Source of the DNA: a virus
IMG/VR virus record: IMGVR_UViG_3300023174_000310
Coordinates: 1 to 41,973 of that record
Direction: 5' to 3' (one strand)
Length of the DNA: 41,973 bases
Part shown: one piece after another, positions 8,000 through 14,167 of the stretch
Layout: every line of letters begins with the position of its first letter
How positions within the stretch are numbered: the stretch's first letter is position 1
The notes under the pieces: generated by a model
The model's database searches: none
Told to the model about the DNA's origin: nothing
The model's input: only the letters and a program-made list of their open reading frames with translations
Made by a program: the position numbers and the translations under genes

Positions 8000-8072
8000 T
8001 GACCAAGATGGGATTCGAACCCACACTACAAACATTTTAAGTGTCTTGACTCTGCCGTTGGTCTACTTGGCC
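8000..8072 (-). tRNA. tRNA with TAA anticodon (Leu), short variable loop
   Basis: Acceptor GGCCAAG/CTTGGTC, D-stem GAC/GTC, anticodon stem AGACA/TGTTT with loop CTTAAAA (anticodon TAA) and T-arm GTGGG-TTCGAAT-CCCAT. Only five bases (GTAGT) separate the anticodon and T stems, so this is a class I tRNA. Bacterial tRNA-Leu is class II with a long variable arm, so either charging is unusual or identity has drifted. Discriminator A, as in Leu tRNAs. Confidence 0.85.
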
Positions 8073-8079
8073 GTAGTAT

Positions 8080-8244
8080 TTAAATCTTACCATCAAACAA
8101 ATCATCAAGTTGCTTAATAATTTTTTCAGTATTCTTTTTCTTAGGCTTCTTCTTACCAAAGATAGCCTCATAGTTCTTATCGTATTGCTTCTTATCCAAT
8201 GGGCGATACTTATCACCCTTACCAGCTGAATGCTTGCCGCTCAT
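8080..8244 (-). CDS. Small conserved phage protein (54 aa)
   Basis: The ATG at 8242-8244 is preceded by AAGGAGATGTGATATA. The product starts MSGKHSAGKGDKYRPLDKKQ and contains YDKNYEAIFGKKKPKKK. The order AGKGDKYRP then YxxNYxxIFGKK is one I associate with small phage proteins of unknown function in T7-like and related viruses; this is recall and unsearched. It is basic, with an acidic C-terminal helix (QLDDLFDGKI). The gene sits 4 nt downstream of the 55-aa gene and 7 nt before tRNA-Leu. Confidence 0.75.
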   Translation of the reverse strand: MSGKHSAGKGDKYRPLDKKQYDKNYEAIFGKKKPKKKNTEKIIKQLDDLFDGKI

Positions 8245-8248
8245 TATA

Positions 8249-8416
8249 TCACATCTCCTTGCGCTTGTCAAGTTTCTTTACTTCATAATTGTCTGGATGA
8301 ACAGTATGACTTCTACGCCACTTATCGGCCTCTTTATCAGATTCCCAATAAGCAATGTCGTTTTTATTTTCCATCATCCAATCTTTTAAATTTTTACACC
8401 ATAGACCATATTTCAT
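8249..8416 (-). CDS. Hypothetical protein (55 aa)
   Basis: A short frame from ATG 8414-8416 to TGA 8249-8251, encoding a product that starts MKYGLWCKNLKDWMMENKND and ends KRKEM. It is rich in Trp, Lys and Asp. Its last codons contain the ribosome site of the next gene (AAGGAG). The ATG lies 4 nt after the tRNA-Arg 3' end with no obvious ribosome site, so translation may depend on tRNA processing. The compact packing supports it; no family is recognised. Confidence 0.6.
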   Translation of the reverse strand: MKYGLWCKNLKDWMMENKNDIAYWESDKEADKWRRSHTVHPDNYEVKKLDKRKEM

Positions 8417-8420
8417 AAAG

Positions 8421-8494
8421 CGTTCCTGAATGGAATCGAACCATTAGCCTTAGCATTAGAAGTGCCACGCTCTATCCAATTGAGCTACAGGAAC
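8421..8494 (-). tRNA. tRNA-Arg (TCT)
   Basis: Perfect 7-bp acceptor GTTCCTG/CAGGAAC, D-stem GCTC/GAGC, anticodon stem TGGCA/TGCTA with loop CTTCTAA (anticodon TCT) and T-arm with loop TTCGATT. Discriminator G, no encoded CCA. It reads AGA, the favoured Arg codon of an AT-rich phage. Confidence 0.95.
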
Positions 8495-8501
8495 ACATTA
8501 A

Positions 8502-8897
8502 TCAATTACCCTTGTATGGAGGAGTAGATTGAACAAAACCATTCAACTCCTTCATAACGGATTGATAAATTGTAGTCACAGCATTGCAAAGACGCTCATC
8601 AACAACAGACTTAATCAGATCATTAATATAACGCATATCGTTATTATTAATAGTACTGCCGTTCTGCTTAAGTTCTTCAAGCCTATCTCCAATAACATCA
8701 TTAACCATAGCATCGACTTCAGAAAGAATGTCATCCTTCATGTCTGAGATATTAGAATCAACCAACTGCTCAGTCTCATAACGAATGTTTTCAACATCAT
8801 CCCTAAAGTCACTAAGTTCGGTTTCAATCTTCTCATCAATAAGATCACCAACAGTATCCTTAATCAGTTCATCAAGCTGCTCTGCAAAAGTACTCAT
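8502..8897 (-). CDS. Acidic coiled-coil protein (131 aa)
   Basis: The product starts MSTFAEQLDELIKDTVGDLI and is almost entirely helical and acidic for its first 80 residues (SEVDAMVNDVIGDRLEEL), with heptad-like spacing that suggests a coiled coil. The C-terminus (VQSTPPYKGN) is polar. GGAAAGTGTA precedes the ATG. It is flanked by tRNA-Ile and tRNA-Arg. The function is unknown; a small host-targeting or scaffold role is possible but not shown. Confidence 0.7.
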   Translation of the reverse strand: MSTFAEQLDELIKDTVGDLIDEKIETELSDFRDDVENIRYETEQLVDSNISDMKDDILSEVDAMVNDVIGDRLEELKQNGSTINNNDMRYINDLIKSVVDERLCNAVTTIYQSVMKELNGFVQSTPPYKGN

Positions 8898-8938
8898 TAC
8901 ACTTTCCTTTCAAATAGAATTAAACAACAAAACAATAG

Positions 8939-9012
8939 TAGGGATGGCGGGACTCGAACCCGCATATACGCGATTATAAGTCACGGCCTTCCTCCAGTTC
9001 AGGCACATCCCA
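8939..9012 (-). tRNA. tRNA-Ile (TAT)
   Basis: Acceptor TGGGATG/CATCCCT (first pair T-T mismatch), D-stem CCT/AGG, anticodon stem CGTGA/TCGCG with loop CTTATAA (anticodon TAT), variable TATAT and a strong T-arm GCGGG/CCCGC. It would read AUA directly; most bacteria instead use a modified CAT anticodon, so this adds decoding capacity for a codon common in AT-rich genes. Confidence 0.9.
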
Positions 9013-9017
9013 GTAAA

Positions 9018-9338
9018 TTATCTATACTCTGAATTATCCTTAGTATACTTGTGGCACGCTTCGTAAATGTTGATAGCGAATGCAGAATCAAAAGACTCAA
9101 TTGGTTTGAGTATTGAGTTTTCATCTTCATCAAACTCAATAATTGAAATATCAGATATCTCTACATCACCAAGTTCCCATTCCCATTCTTCATGGATACC
9201 TGTAGCACCAAAGTAATCATACCAACCAATACCATTATCAACAAGATGCCAGAATTCAAGGGATCTAAAGTTAACTAAGTAATCAACACAATTAATATTA
9301 ATATTGATTTCTTCATAGTCTCTAAATAACTCTTTCAT
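9018..9338 (-). CDS. Acidic hypothetical protein (106 aa)
   Basis: I chose the ATG at 9336-9338 (MKELFRDYEEI) because GGAG lies 7 nt upstream; an ATG 12 nt earlier would put that site inside the gene. The product is strongly acidic with aromatic stretches (EWEWELGDVEI) and probably compact and soluble. It lies between tRNA-Lys and tRNA-Ile. No family is recognised. Many early phage proteins of this size and charge bind host factors, but nothing here proves that role. Confidence 0.7.
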   Translation of the reverse strand: MKELFRDYEEINININCVDYLVNFRSLEFWHLVDNGIGWYDYFGATGIHEEWEWELGDVEISDISIIEFDEDENSILKPIESFDSAFAINIYEACHKYTKDNSEYR

Positions 9339-9353
9339 AAGATTCTCCATAAG

Positions 9354-9426
9354 TGCCCACTGTAGGGATCGAACCTACGACCTATTGATTAAAAGTCAAC
9401 TGCTCTACCAACTGAGCTAAGAGGGC
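9354..9426 (-). tRNA. tRNA-Lys (TTT)
   Basis: Acceptor GCCCTCT/AGTGGGC (one T-T mismatch), D-stem GCTC/GAGC, anticodon stem ending TTGA/TCAA with loop CTTTTAA (anticodon TTT), T-arm GTAGG-TTCGATC-CCTAC. Discriminator A, no CCA. It is the first gene downstream of candidate promoter P2, whose predicted start is about 14 nt upstream. Confidence 0.95.
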
Positions 9427-9439
9427 GAGTATTGTGGTC

Positions 9440-9458
9440 CCTATCAGTAGCCCCAACT
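9440..9458 (-). promoter_or_regulatory. Candidate phage RNAP promoter P2
   Basis: The minus strand reads AGTTGGGGCTACTGATAGG, differing from P1 at one position in 19. It abuts the stop of the 58-aa gene at 9459 and precedes tRNA-Lys. It would drive the tRNA group, DUF932 and RNA polymerase genes, allowing the polymerase to amplify its own expression. Confidence 0.6.
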
Positions 9459-9635
9459 TTAGGGATAGAAACCGATCAGATTACCGTCCTTATTCTCAAG
9501 CCAAGACTTAAAATTAAAAGCGTCTGACTCATCTTCAAAGGCATCAATAACCTCGACATTATTCGAACCGTTACCATAAGAACGGCGGACCTCATACCAT
9601 CCAGTATTAACCTTCATAACATAGTAATTAATCAT
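9459..9635 (-). CDS. Hypothetical protein (58 aa)
   Basis: An open frame from ATG 9633-9635 to TAA 9459-9461. The product starts MINYYVMKVNTGWYEVRRS and ends ENKDGNLIGFYP, with an acidic centre. The pattern of short strands, a loop and a helix is that of a small alpha/beta protein. Its start overlaps the end of the preceding gene by 8 nt, and it is the last gene before promoter P2. No family is recognised. Confidence 0.65.
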   Translation of the reverse strand: MINYYVMKVNTGWYEVRRSYGNGSNNVEVIDAFEDESDAFNFKSWLENKDGNLIGFYP

Positions 9636-9795
9636 TGATCATTTCCTTCATGTCAAACATAAAATCTTCTGGGGACTTACCAAGAAGATAATAATGGTGC
9701 GGCATAAACTGAGCAACATCTTCCCAAACAAGAGCATCATCAAGTAACATCATATCTAGACGATGAACCCAATCAACATACTTGATATCCATCAT
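9628..9795 (-). CDS. Hypothetical protein (55 aa)
   Basis: Open frame from ATG 9793-9795 (a second ATG follows immediately) to TAA 9628-9630. The product starts MMDIKYVDWVHRLDMMLLDD and contains FMPHHYYLLGKSPEDFM. It is acidic and probably helical. GAAGG lies a few bases upstream. It overlaps both neighbours (23 nt and 8 nt), a tight early-gene arrangement. Unknown family. Confidence 0.65.
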   Translation of the reverse strand: MMDIKYVDWVHRLDMMLLDDALVWEDVAQFMPHHYYLLGKSPEDFMFDMKEMIND

Positions 9796-9952
9796 CTAAA
9801 CCTTCTTCCTTAAAAGCATTAAGCAAATTAAAATATGCCTCTCCCTTTTTAGTTACACTATAATAATCAACACCATCCTCATCCCAACTAACAGAAACAA
9901 GATCATTAATTAAAAGCCAATCAAGAGCGTCATTAAGTTCAGCTTCAGACAT
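9773..9952 (-). CDS. Small winged-helix-like protein (59 aa)
   Basis: Open frame from ATG 9950-9952 to TGA 9773-9775. The product starts MSEAELNDALDWLLINDLVS and continues VSWDEDGVDYYSVTKKGEAY. A helix, then a two-strand turn (VDYYSVTKKG), then a helix (EAYFNLLNAFKEEG) is the layout of the C-terminal half of a winged-helix domain, in which the phrase LTxKG is common. DNA binding is inference. The ATG directly follows the stop of the preceding gene (TAAATG). Confidence 0.65.
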   Translation of the reverse strand: MSEAELNDALDWLLINDLVSVSWDEDGVDYYSVTKKGEAYFNLLNAFKEEGLDDGYQVC

Positions 9953-10318
9953 TTACCACCACCCTCTCAGATGAAGATTGTTATCAAGACAAACATTAAA
10001 AAACTTAAGAAGGTTACGAACCTCATTAACAGTATGGGCATAATCAATCTGCTTTGTATTATAAAACAATTCATTCAGAAGTTCCTGTGCTTTAGTGTCA
10101 TCAGGATTCTCAGTAAAGAACAAAGCAAACTGATCAGCAAGTTTACGAAGATCGTCAAAAGGAATAACCTGTTGATAAAGAGTAACCTCATCACCAGTCA
10201 TCCATTGAACAAGAGACTCGTAAACCTTACCACGAAAACTAGTAGTATCAGTATGCAGCTCACCGCCACAAAGATTAATCCCAGCAAATAATTTGGGATC
10301 AGCATTCTTGGTTTCCAT
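9953..10318 (-). CDS. Hypothetical protein (121 aa)
   Basis: The likely product starts METKNADPKLFAGINLCGGE and ends LHLRGWW. I chose the ATG at 10316-10318, 11 nt after the previous stop, although no strong ribosome site is visible. An in-frame ATG at 10372 (MNCTNIFGRT) would overlap the previous gene by 44 nt and is possible. The body is mostly helical with an acidic segment (FFTENPDDTKAQELLNELF). No family is recognised. Confidence 0.65.
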   Translation of the reverse strand: METKNADPKLFAGINLCGGELHTDTTSFRGKVYESLVQWMTGDEVTLYQQVIPFDDLRKLADQFALFFTENPDDTKAQELLNELFYNTKQIDYAHTVNEVRNLLKFFNVCLDNNLHLRGWW

Positions 10319-10328
10319 TGCATAGATA

Positions 10329-10532
10329 TCAAGACCCACTATAGTTCTCCCAAAAATATTGGTACAATTCATTACCAAACTCATCATCCTCTGTTGGCTC
10401 AATATGAGAGCCATAGATATCCTCAATGTGATCAATCTCAACATGAGGAGCACCATCAGGGTCTTCAATATGACTCAGGTGAGCAACATACTCATCACCC
10501 ATATATTCAAACTTGTATTGACTGTTATCCAT
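10329..10532 (-). CDS. Acidic hypothetical protein (67 aa)
   Basis: The product starts MDNSQYKFEYMGDEYVAHLS and is dominated by Asp, Glu and His (VEIDHIEDIYGSHIEPTEDD), giving a strongly negative, DNA-mimic-like charge. The ATG at 10530-10532 is preceded by AAGATTAAGA. The longer frame upstream overlaps a better gene and is rejected. It overlaps the 69-aa gene by 8 nt. Mimicry is a guess from charge alone. Confidence 0.65.
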   Translation of the reverse strand: MDNSQYKFEYMGDEYVAHLSHIEDPDGAPHVEIDHIEDIYGSHIEPTEDDEFGNELYQYFWENYSGS

Positions 10533-10734
10533 TCTTAATCTTCCTTGAAAAGTCTGCCTTCCATTGATCCGCAATGCTAGGATACTGAATATTATTACGC
10601 ATGATAGGAGCATACACATCAATAATACCATCAAAGTGATCCTTCTGTGTCTGATTCCACGAATCATACAGATCACCCCAACGATAATGTCTACCATTCA
10701 ACTTCTTACTAGTCTTCAACTCAAACCGCTTCAT
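10525..10734 (-). CDS. Basic hypothetical protein (69 aa)
   Basis: The product starts MKRFELKTSKKLNGRHYRWG and contains DLYDSWNQTQKDHFDGII and a C-terminal FSRKIKNG. The ATG at 10732-10734 follows AAGGAGAATACCG. It overlaps the upstream gene by 14 nt. The protein is basic at both ends with an aromatic centre. No family is recognised. Confidence 0.7.
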   Translation of the reverse strand: MKRFELKTSKKLNGRHYRWGDLYDSWNQTQKDHFDGIIDVYAPIMRNNIQYPSIADQWKADFSRKIKNG

Positions 10735-10966
10735 CGGTATTCTCCTTATATTGCTTGAGATCATACTCCAACTTATGAATCTTATCAAGTGCAACTTCAA
10801 GGTTACGCTTATAGAAATCAATAGAGTCTAGAATATTTGACAAGCATCCAACATACTCTTCTCCAACACCATTGATACCATAAACCTTACGGAATACAGC
10901 AGGATTAACATTTCGTGGGTTGTCATTAGAAAGACTGTTAAACACATGGTATTCAAACAAGAGCAT
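10721..10966 (-). CDS. Hypothetical protein (81 aa)
   Basis: I chose the ATG at 10964-10966, preceded by AAAGGATATCT; the longer frame runs into the upstream gene without a better site. The product starts MLLFEYHVFNSLSNDNPRNV and contains VYGINGVGEEYVGCLSNIL, then a C-terminal coiled-coil-like helix (EVALDKIHKLEYDLKQYKE). No known family. Confidence 0.7.
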   Translation of the reverse strand: MLLFEYHVFNSLSNDNPRNVNPAVFRKVYGINGVGEEYVGCLSNILDSIDFYKRNLEVALDKIHKLEYDLKQYKENTDEAV

Positions 10967-11312
10967 AGATATCCTTTCCAGTAGACTGTGCTGCGGAGAA
11001 CATAACACTAACTTCTGTATAAGTAACCATAACAGATTCCTGACCAAGTTGCTTGCAAAGTGTATTGATTAGAGCCTGAACACAAGCATCAACTTCTTCC
11101 TGCTTGTCATAGGTAATACTAACCTTCCACCATTCATCACATTGAACCTTGGTGTCACTCATCTTATAGAATCCCTGTCCTTCAACAACAGAACATCCAC
11201 CAAAATGAGTAGACACATACCAAACAAAGGTTTCAAAGATAGACTGAGCAACATCAGTCTTAGCATACTGATTGTCATGCTTAGGAATAATCACACTAGT
11301 TTCAGTCGGCAT
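10953..11312 (-). CDS. Hypothetical protein (119 aa)
   Basis: The product starts MPTETSVIIPKHDNQYAKTD. The ATG at 11310-11312 is preceded by GGAGATTGAGA. The sequence alternates strands and helices: a first strand with SVIIPKHDN, a helix (AQSIFETFVWYVSTHFGG), a strand (WWKVSITYD), a helix (VDACVQALINTLCKQL) and a last strand (SVMVTYTEVSVMF). This suggests a ferredoxin-like alpha/beta sandwich. No function is known; it overlaps both neighbours. Confidence 0.7.
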   Translation of the reverse strand: MPTETSVIIPKHDNQYAKTDVAQSIFETFVWYVSTHFGGCSVVEGQGFYKMSDTKVQCDEWWKVSITYDKQEEVDACVQALINTLCKQLGQESVMVTYTEVSVMFSAAQSTGKDIYALV

Positions 11313-11817
11313 TCTCAATCTCCTTTACTTCATAGAAACCATCACCATTGTCAACAAGTTCATACTCGGTATCCTCAAACATCTCTTGAATACCAAACAT
11401 CTCAACCAACTCAGCAGGAATAGGTTCATTATTGATCTCATACGATTCCTCGTAGATACCATCAAGATCAGTACCATACTTACCAACAAACCCCATACCG
11501 GGTTCATAGAAGTAAGCAGTAATATTCCAACCATCCTGAATCATAGCCTCATAAACATTCTCTGGAGGACACCAAGCAGACTCAAAAGAAATCTCAAGAT
11601 AATCATTACCAGTCCTACCATCCGGGAACTTCATCCAAGAAATATCAGATGCTTCCCACTTGGTAGACCACTTATCAATAGCCTTGTTATAATCCCATTC
11701 ACCAATAGGAATAATATGCTCAAAGAACATATCAAGAACAAGAGCATCCTTAAGATCATTAATCTTATTAGGATCAGAGTGCTTTGCAACAACAGTATTC
11801 ATACACCAGTTAGGCAT
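11302..11817 (-). CDS. Api92-like ferredoxin-fold protein (DUF1281-type)
   Basis: The product (171 residues) starts MPNWCMNTVVAKHSDPNK. The MPNWCxN start is the hallmark of the Api92-like (DUF1281) proteins of phages and plasmids. Further marks are EHIIPIGEWDYNKAIDKWSTKW and the aromatic segment ESAWCPPENVYEAMIQDGWN, then an acidic C-terminus. I chose the ATG at 11815-11817, overlapping the upstream gene by 8 nt; the longer frame is hydrophobic and overlaps real coding. The function of the family is unknown. Confidence 0.82.
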   Translation of the reverse strand: MPNWCMNTVVAKHSDPNKINDLKDALVLDMFFEHIIPIGEWDYNKAIDKWSTKWEASDISWMKFPDGRTGNDYLEISFESAWCPPENVYEAMIQDGWNITAYFYEPGMGFVGKYGTDLDGIYEESYEINNEPIPAELVEMFGIQEMFEDTEYELVDNGDGFYEVKEIENAD

Positions 11818-12022
11818 TTGCGTTATCTCCAAGATAGAGTTCAAGATCATCACGGTGAACACACACAACATCAGCACCAACAACACCAAACATTGCTTGC
11901 ATTGCTGCACGATTAGCATCATACTTAGTATCGTGATAACTGAGAGTACGCCACTTGCGATCATCAGCAGTACGATACACTACCCACCAATCCATATAAG
12001 TATTAGGTGCACTAGTTTCCAT
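11810..12022 (-). CDS. Hypothetical protein (70 aa)
   Basis: The product starts METSAPNTYMDWWVVYRTAD and ends DLELYLGDNANA. It contains RKWRTLSYHDTKYDANRAAM followed by a hydrophobic strand (GVVGADVVCVHRDD), compatible with a small alpha/beta domain. CAGGAGTTGGCAA precedes the ATG. It overlaps the 47-aa gene upstream by 11 nt and the Api92-like gene by 8 nt. Confidence 0.7.
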   Translation of the reverse strand: METSAPNTYMDWWVVYRTADDRKWRTLSYHDTKYDANRAAMQAMFGVVGADVVCVHRDDLELYLGDNANA

Positions 12023-12155
12023 TTGCCAACTCCTGATAAGAATTCCACAGAGAACGAGGAATAGAAATCACAACATAATCATCTTCTTCAGCGATTAGTT
12101 CTGATTCAACAATACAATCAACAGCAGCATAAGCTGCCCAATAATCATTGTCCAT
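12012..12155 (-). CDS. Small acidic protein (47 aa)
   Basis: A short frame from ATG 12153-12155 to TAG 12012-12014. The product starts MDNDYWAAYAAVDCIVESEL and ends NSYQELANGN, with an acidic centre (IAEEDDYVVIS). It is overlapped on both sides, which supports it. The ribosome site of the following gene (CAGGAG) lies within its last codons. Unknown family. Confidence 0.55.
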   Translation of the reverse strand: MDNDYWAAYAAVDCIVESELIAEEDDYVVISIPRSLWNSYQELANGN

Positions 12156-12258
12156 TTAAGTTTCGCTTATCCTTGTAATAAAGAAACAAGATCACGGGGG
12201 ACAGTACACAAAGAACAGTAACCTTTATGTACCAACTGATAATAATAAACTCATCCAT
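12145..12258 (-). CDS. Small single-span membrane protein (37 aa)
   Basis: A short frame from ATG 12256-12258 to TGA 12145-12147. The product starts MDEFIIISWYIKVTVLCVLS and continues PVILFLYYKDKRNLNGQ. Residues 4-28 form one hydrophobic span, followed by a positively charged tail, predicting N-out/C-in insertion. It overlaps both neighbours by 8-11 nt. The function is unknown; small early membrane proteins of phages often alter host envelope functions, which is inference. Confidence 0.6.
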   Translation of the reverse strand: MDEFIIISWYIKVTVLCVLSPVILFLYYKDKRNLNGQ

Positions 12259-12520
12259 TGTCAGTTTCTCCAGAATTTTCAACATAATCACATTGAGTAA
12301 CCATCTCATAATACAATGTACTAACTTGAGACATTTTATAAACTAGCGTACTCATGTGTAGGTTATAACGCCAATCATCATCACCATGACAACCTTCACC
12401 ATTATCTGAATGGTATGGTGCTTTCTTCATATCTTCTGCAATACTAACCATTCTATCGCGCAAACAAATAAGAACGATTTCAAATTGTTCCCCACAAAGT
12501 GTAGTTTCACGATTCTTCAT
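12251..12520 (-). CDS. Hypothetical protein (89 aa)
   Basis: The product starts MKNRETTLCGEQFEIVLICL and contains an acidic, His-rich middle (HSDNGEGCHGDDDWRYNLHM) and a C-terminal helix. TAGGAGAATCAA precedes the ATG, a strong site. It is the first gene after the branched RNA element at 12557-12760, so that element may form its 5' untranslated region. Scattered Cys and His could bind a metal; no family is recognised. Confidence 0.7.
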   Translation of the reverse strand: MKNRETTLCGEQFEIVLICLRDRMVSIAEDMKKAPYHSDNGEGCHGDDDWRYNLHMSTLVYKMSQVSTLYYEMVTQCDYVENSGETDNG

Positions 12521-12556
12521 TTGATTCTCCTATAAGATGGAAAAGAACAGACAAGT

Positions 12557-12760
12557 ACATCGTAGGGGATTCTCCCGAAAGAGAATCCCGTGGCGAACCA
12601 CTTGCCTACCTAGGTTATGGACTACGCGTTTACCTAGTACCCTACATGTGTCTCCTTTGTATAGGTGTAGTTGCTATACAACATATGTGGTTATCTAAGA
12701 GGCTACCACGCGAAATGCCTGAAACACTCCCATGATATTTCTACCATGAGAATGCGGGAG
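12557..12760 (-). ncRNA. Multi-branched structured RNA element
   Basis: No convincing ORF is present. On the minus strand, CATGTAGG (12641-12648) pairs with CCTAC-G-ATG (12558-12566), closing a junction with three hairpins: CTAGGT/ACCTAG; GTGG-TTCG-CCAC, a UUCG-loop hairpin; and GGATTCTC-TTTCGG-GAGAATCC. Further upstream are GTATAG/CTATAC (12659-12679), GTGG/CCAC (12687-12709) and CTCCC/GGGAG (12727-12760). The element lies between a 29-aa gene and the 89-aa gene. It could be a stand-alone RNA, a riboswitch-like leader or a processing module. Confidence 0.55.
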
Positions 12761-12767
12761 AGATCAG

Positions 12768-12857
12768 TTATCCAAGTTTGTTTACATTGTGCAATGCAAC
12801 ACAAGTAATAACAATACAAGTAACAACAACCAAAGCAATGGCAAGAAGCTCAAACAT
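12768..12857 (-). CDS. 29-aa membrane peptide
   Basis: A short frame from ATG 12855-12857 to TAA 12768-12770. The product starts MFELLAIALVVVTCIVITCV and ends ALHNVNKLG. It is almost entirely one transmembrane span. The ATG overlaps the stop of the 123-aa gene upstream by 8 nt, the same coupling as its neighbours, which is the main support. Function unknown. Confidence 0.5.
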   Translation of the reverse strand: MFELLAIALVVVTCIVITCVALHNVNKLG

Positions 12858-13221
12858 TCTCAAACCTCTGAACCTTCTTCATCAGAGCACGATTCAACAT
12901 CTGTTCGATTTCAAGACTTGCCTGCAAATCCTTAACAGTATCCTGCAAAGACTTGACAGTAGAGCGAAGTTCCTTCAACTCAGCATCAGTCAGATCAACA
13001 CCTGCAATGTCTTTCCAGTTCATATCGTTTTCCTTTATTGGTTCAAGAACTTTGGGGTCATACCAACGCTCACCACAACACTCACAGAAATCTGTAGTAA
13101 ACCACTCTTGCTTCTTTAGTTCAGCCCAAGCACCATCCACAGATTCAGCACGAACAACAAACTCAGCAGGGCCAACATAATAGCCTCCGCTATTGTTCTG
13201 AACAAACTTATAGGTGTTCAT
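12850..13221 (-). CDS. Hypothetical protein with a Cys cluster (123 aa)
   Basis: The product starts MNTYKFVQNNSGGYYVGPAE. An N-terminal domain resembles phage proteins with the pattern VRAESVDGAWAEL followed by FCECCGERWYDP (45-56), whose cysteines may bind zinc. The C-terminal half (DLTDAELKELRSTVKSLQDT onward) is a coiled coil. The start overlaps the end of the 65-aa gene by 4 nt. The fold is plausible as a small phage early protein; no function is known. Confidence 0.7.
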   Translation of the reverse strand: MNTYKFVQNNSGGYYVGPAEFVVRAESVDGAWAELKKQEWFTTDFCECCGERWYDPKVLEPIKENDMNWKDIAGVDLTDAELKELRSTVKSLQDTVKDLQASLEIEQMLNRALMKKVQRFENV

Positions 13222-13415
13222 GCTGAAGCCCTATCAATCTGCATCTGAAGGCTTTCAACTTCCTGAGCATAGAGGTTCAATGATTCATACATTGAATCAA
13301 CTAATCCATGCTTATGGAGTGGCAAAGATGCCTTCAGGCGTTCACGGAAACCTTCCTGAAGAGCAATGATACAACGGTTAGTTCTGTCTCGGAAGTTTGA
13401 CGAATGCTGAATCAT
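13218..13415 (-). CDS. Hypothetical helical protein (65 aa)
   Basis: I chose the ATG at 13413-13415, preceded by GGGAAAGGTTTGCAC. The product starts MIQHSSNFRDRTNRCIIALQ and continues with helices (EGFRERLKASLPLHKHG, MYESLNLYAQEVESLQMQI). The longer frame to 13562 crosses clear RNA hairpins and is rejected. A small hairpin (CCGGC-AAT-GCCGG) lies immediately upstream of the ribosome site and could modulate initiation. It is the first gene after the large RNA region. Confidence 0.65.
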   Translation of the reverse strand: MIQHSSNFRDRTNRCIIALQEGFRERLKASLPLHKHGLVDSMYESLNLYAQEVESLQMQIDRASA

Positions 13416-13608
13416 GTGCAAACCTTTCCCGGCATTGCCGGATAAGAGAGTGTGATTTATGTCTACAGTTATTCCATAAGGAATAGTTAGAGTCCTTACA
13501 CAAGACCCAACATTACAAGGTTTACCACAAACCCTAGTTACTTCTACAATCCCAAGGCACACAAAGAGGGTGCTACTTGTTGCAGAGATAGTGACTATTC
13601 AACTGAAA

Positions 13609-13640
13609 GATATCCATAGGATGTTTCACCTAGGGATACC
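13609..13640 (-). repeat. 32-nt covarying hairpin, copy C
   Basis: The minus strand starts GGTATCCCTAGGTGAAACAT and ends CCTATGGATATC, followed by TTT. Same length, closing stem, GG/CC collar and GTGAAA loop as copies A and B, but different middle-stem bases (C-G, T-A and A-T pairs). Confidence 0.75.
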
Positions 13641-13812
13641 CGATCTGATCCTATTATATTCTTCTAGTGGATCAGCTAGAGTATACTATGAACGGCATAC
13701 AAGCGTTGATCTATTGTTGGTTTGGATTCTTTCCTAGTGCTCCAACCGCATAAGGAAGAACCAATAGATCAGTAAATACCCCCATTCACATCCGTCGATA
13801 TGAATGGGACGC

Positions 13813-13905
13813 ACTATGCCTAAAGTCTATTTATACTCGCATAGTCGAGTGTTATCTCTATAATATAACTATTGATGGATTAGAGATAACAACAACCTCC
13901 ATCAA
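13813..13905 (-). other. Two loop-to-flank pseudoknots within the giant RNA
   Basis: First, the 10-bp hairpin at 13851-13890 has TCCATCAA in its loop (13872-13879), complementary to TTGATGGA at 13898-13905. Second, the hairpin ACTCG/CGAGT at 13835-13850 has loop ACTATG, complementary to CATAGT at 13813-13818. Both are perfect over their length. Confidence 0.6.
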
Positions 13906-14167
13906 CCATTGTCCCCTAAATGGCCTACCATAGTGGGAGGACTACTAATCCACTACTACACTCTTGCGGAGCGTTTCCCATATTGGTTTGCAGCCAATAC
14001 AGAATCCTATTGTGTTCTTCCCGTTGCAACGGTTCACACCTTGAAGTTCATGTATGGTTTGACCTTCCTACCATAAAGGGATACAACATTTGGATATGTT
14101 TGGGGTAGTATCATTCCCAAACACATAGTTATTCTGTACGCTCACGACAAGCGCAATATCGGGAACT

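Noticed and set aside
12720-12760. Possible fourth copy of the 32-nt hairpin (GGTAGAAATATC)
   Set aside because: The loop looks similar but the outer GATATC stem and length do not match, and CATG/CATG pairing gives a different shape.
13920-14108. Plus-strand ORF of 62 codons in the giant RNA
   Set aside because: It is against the direction of all other genes, has no ribosome site, and its sequence is accounted for by stems.
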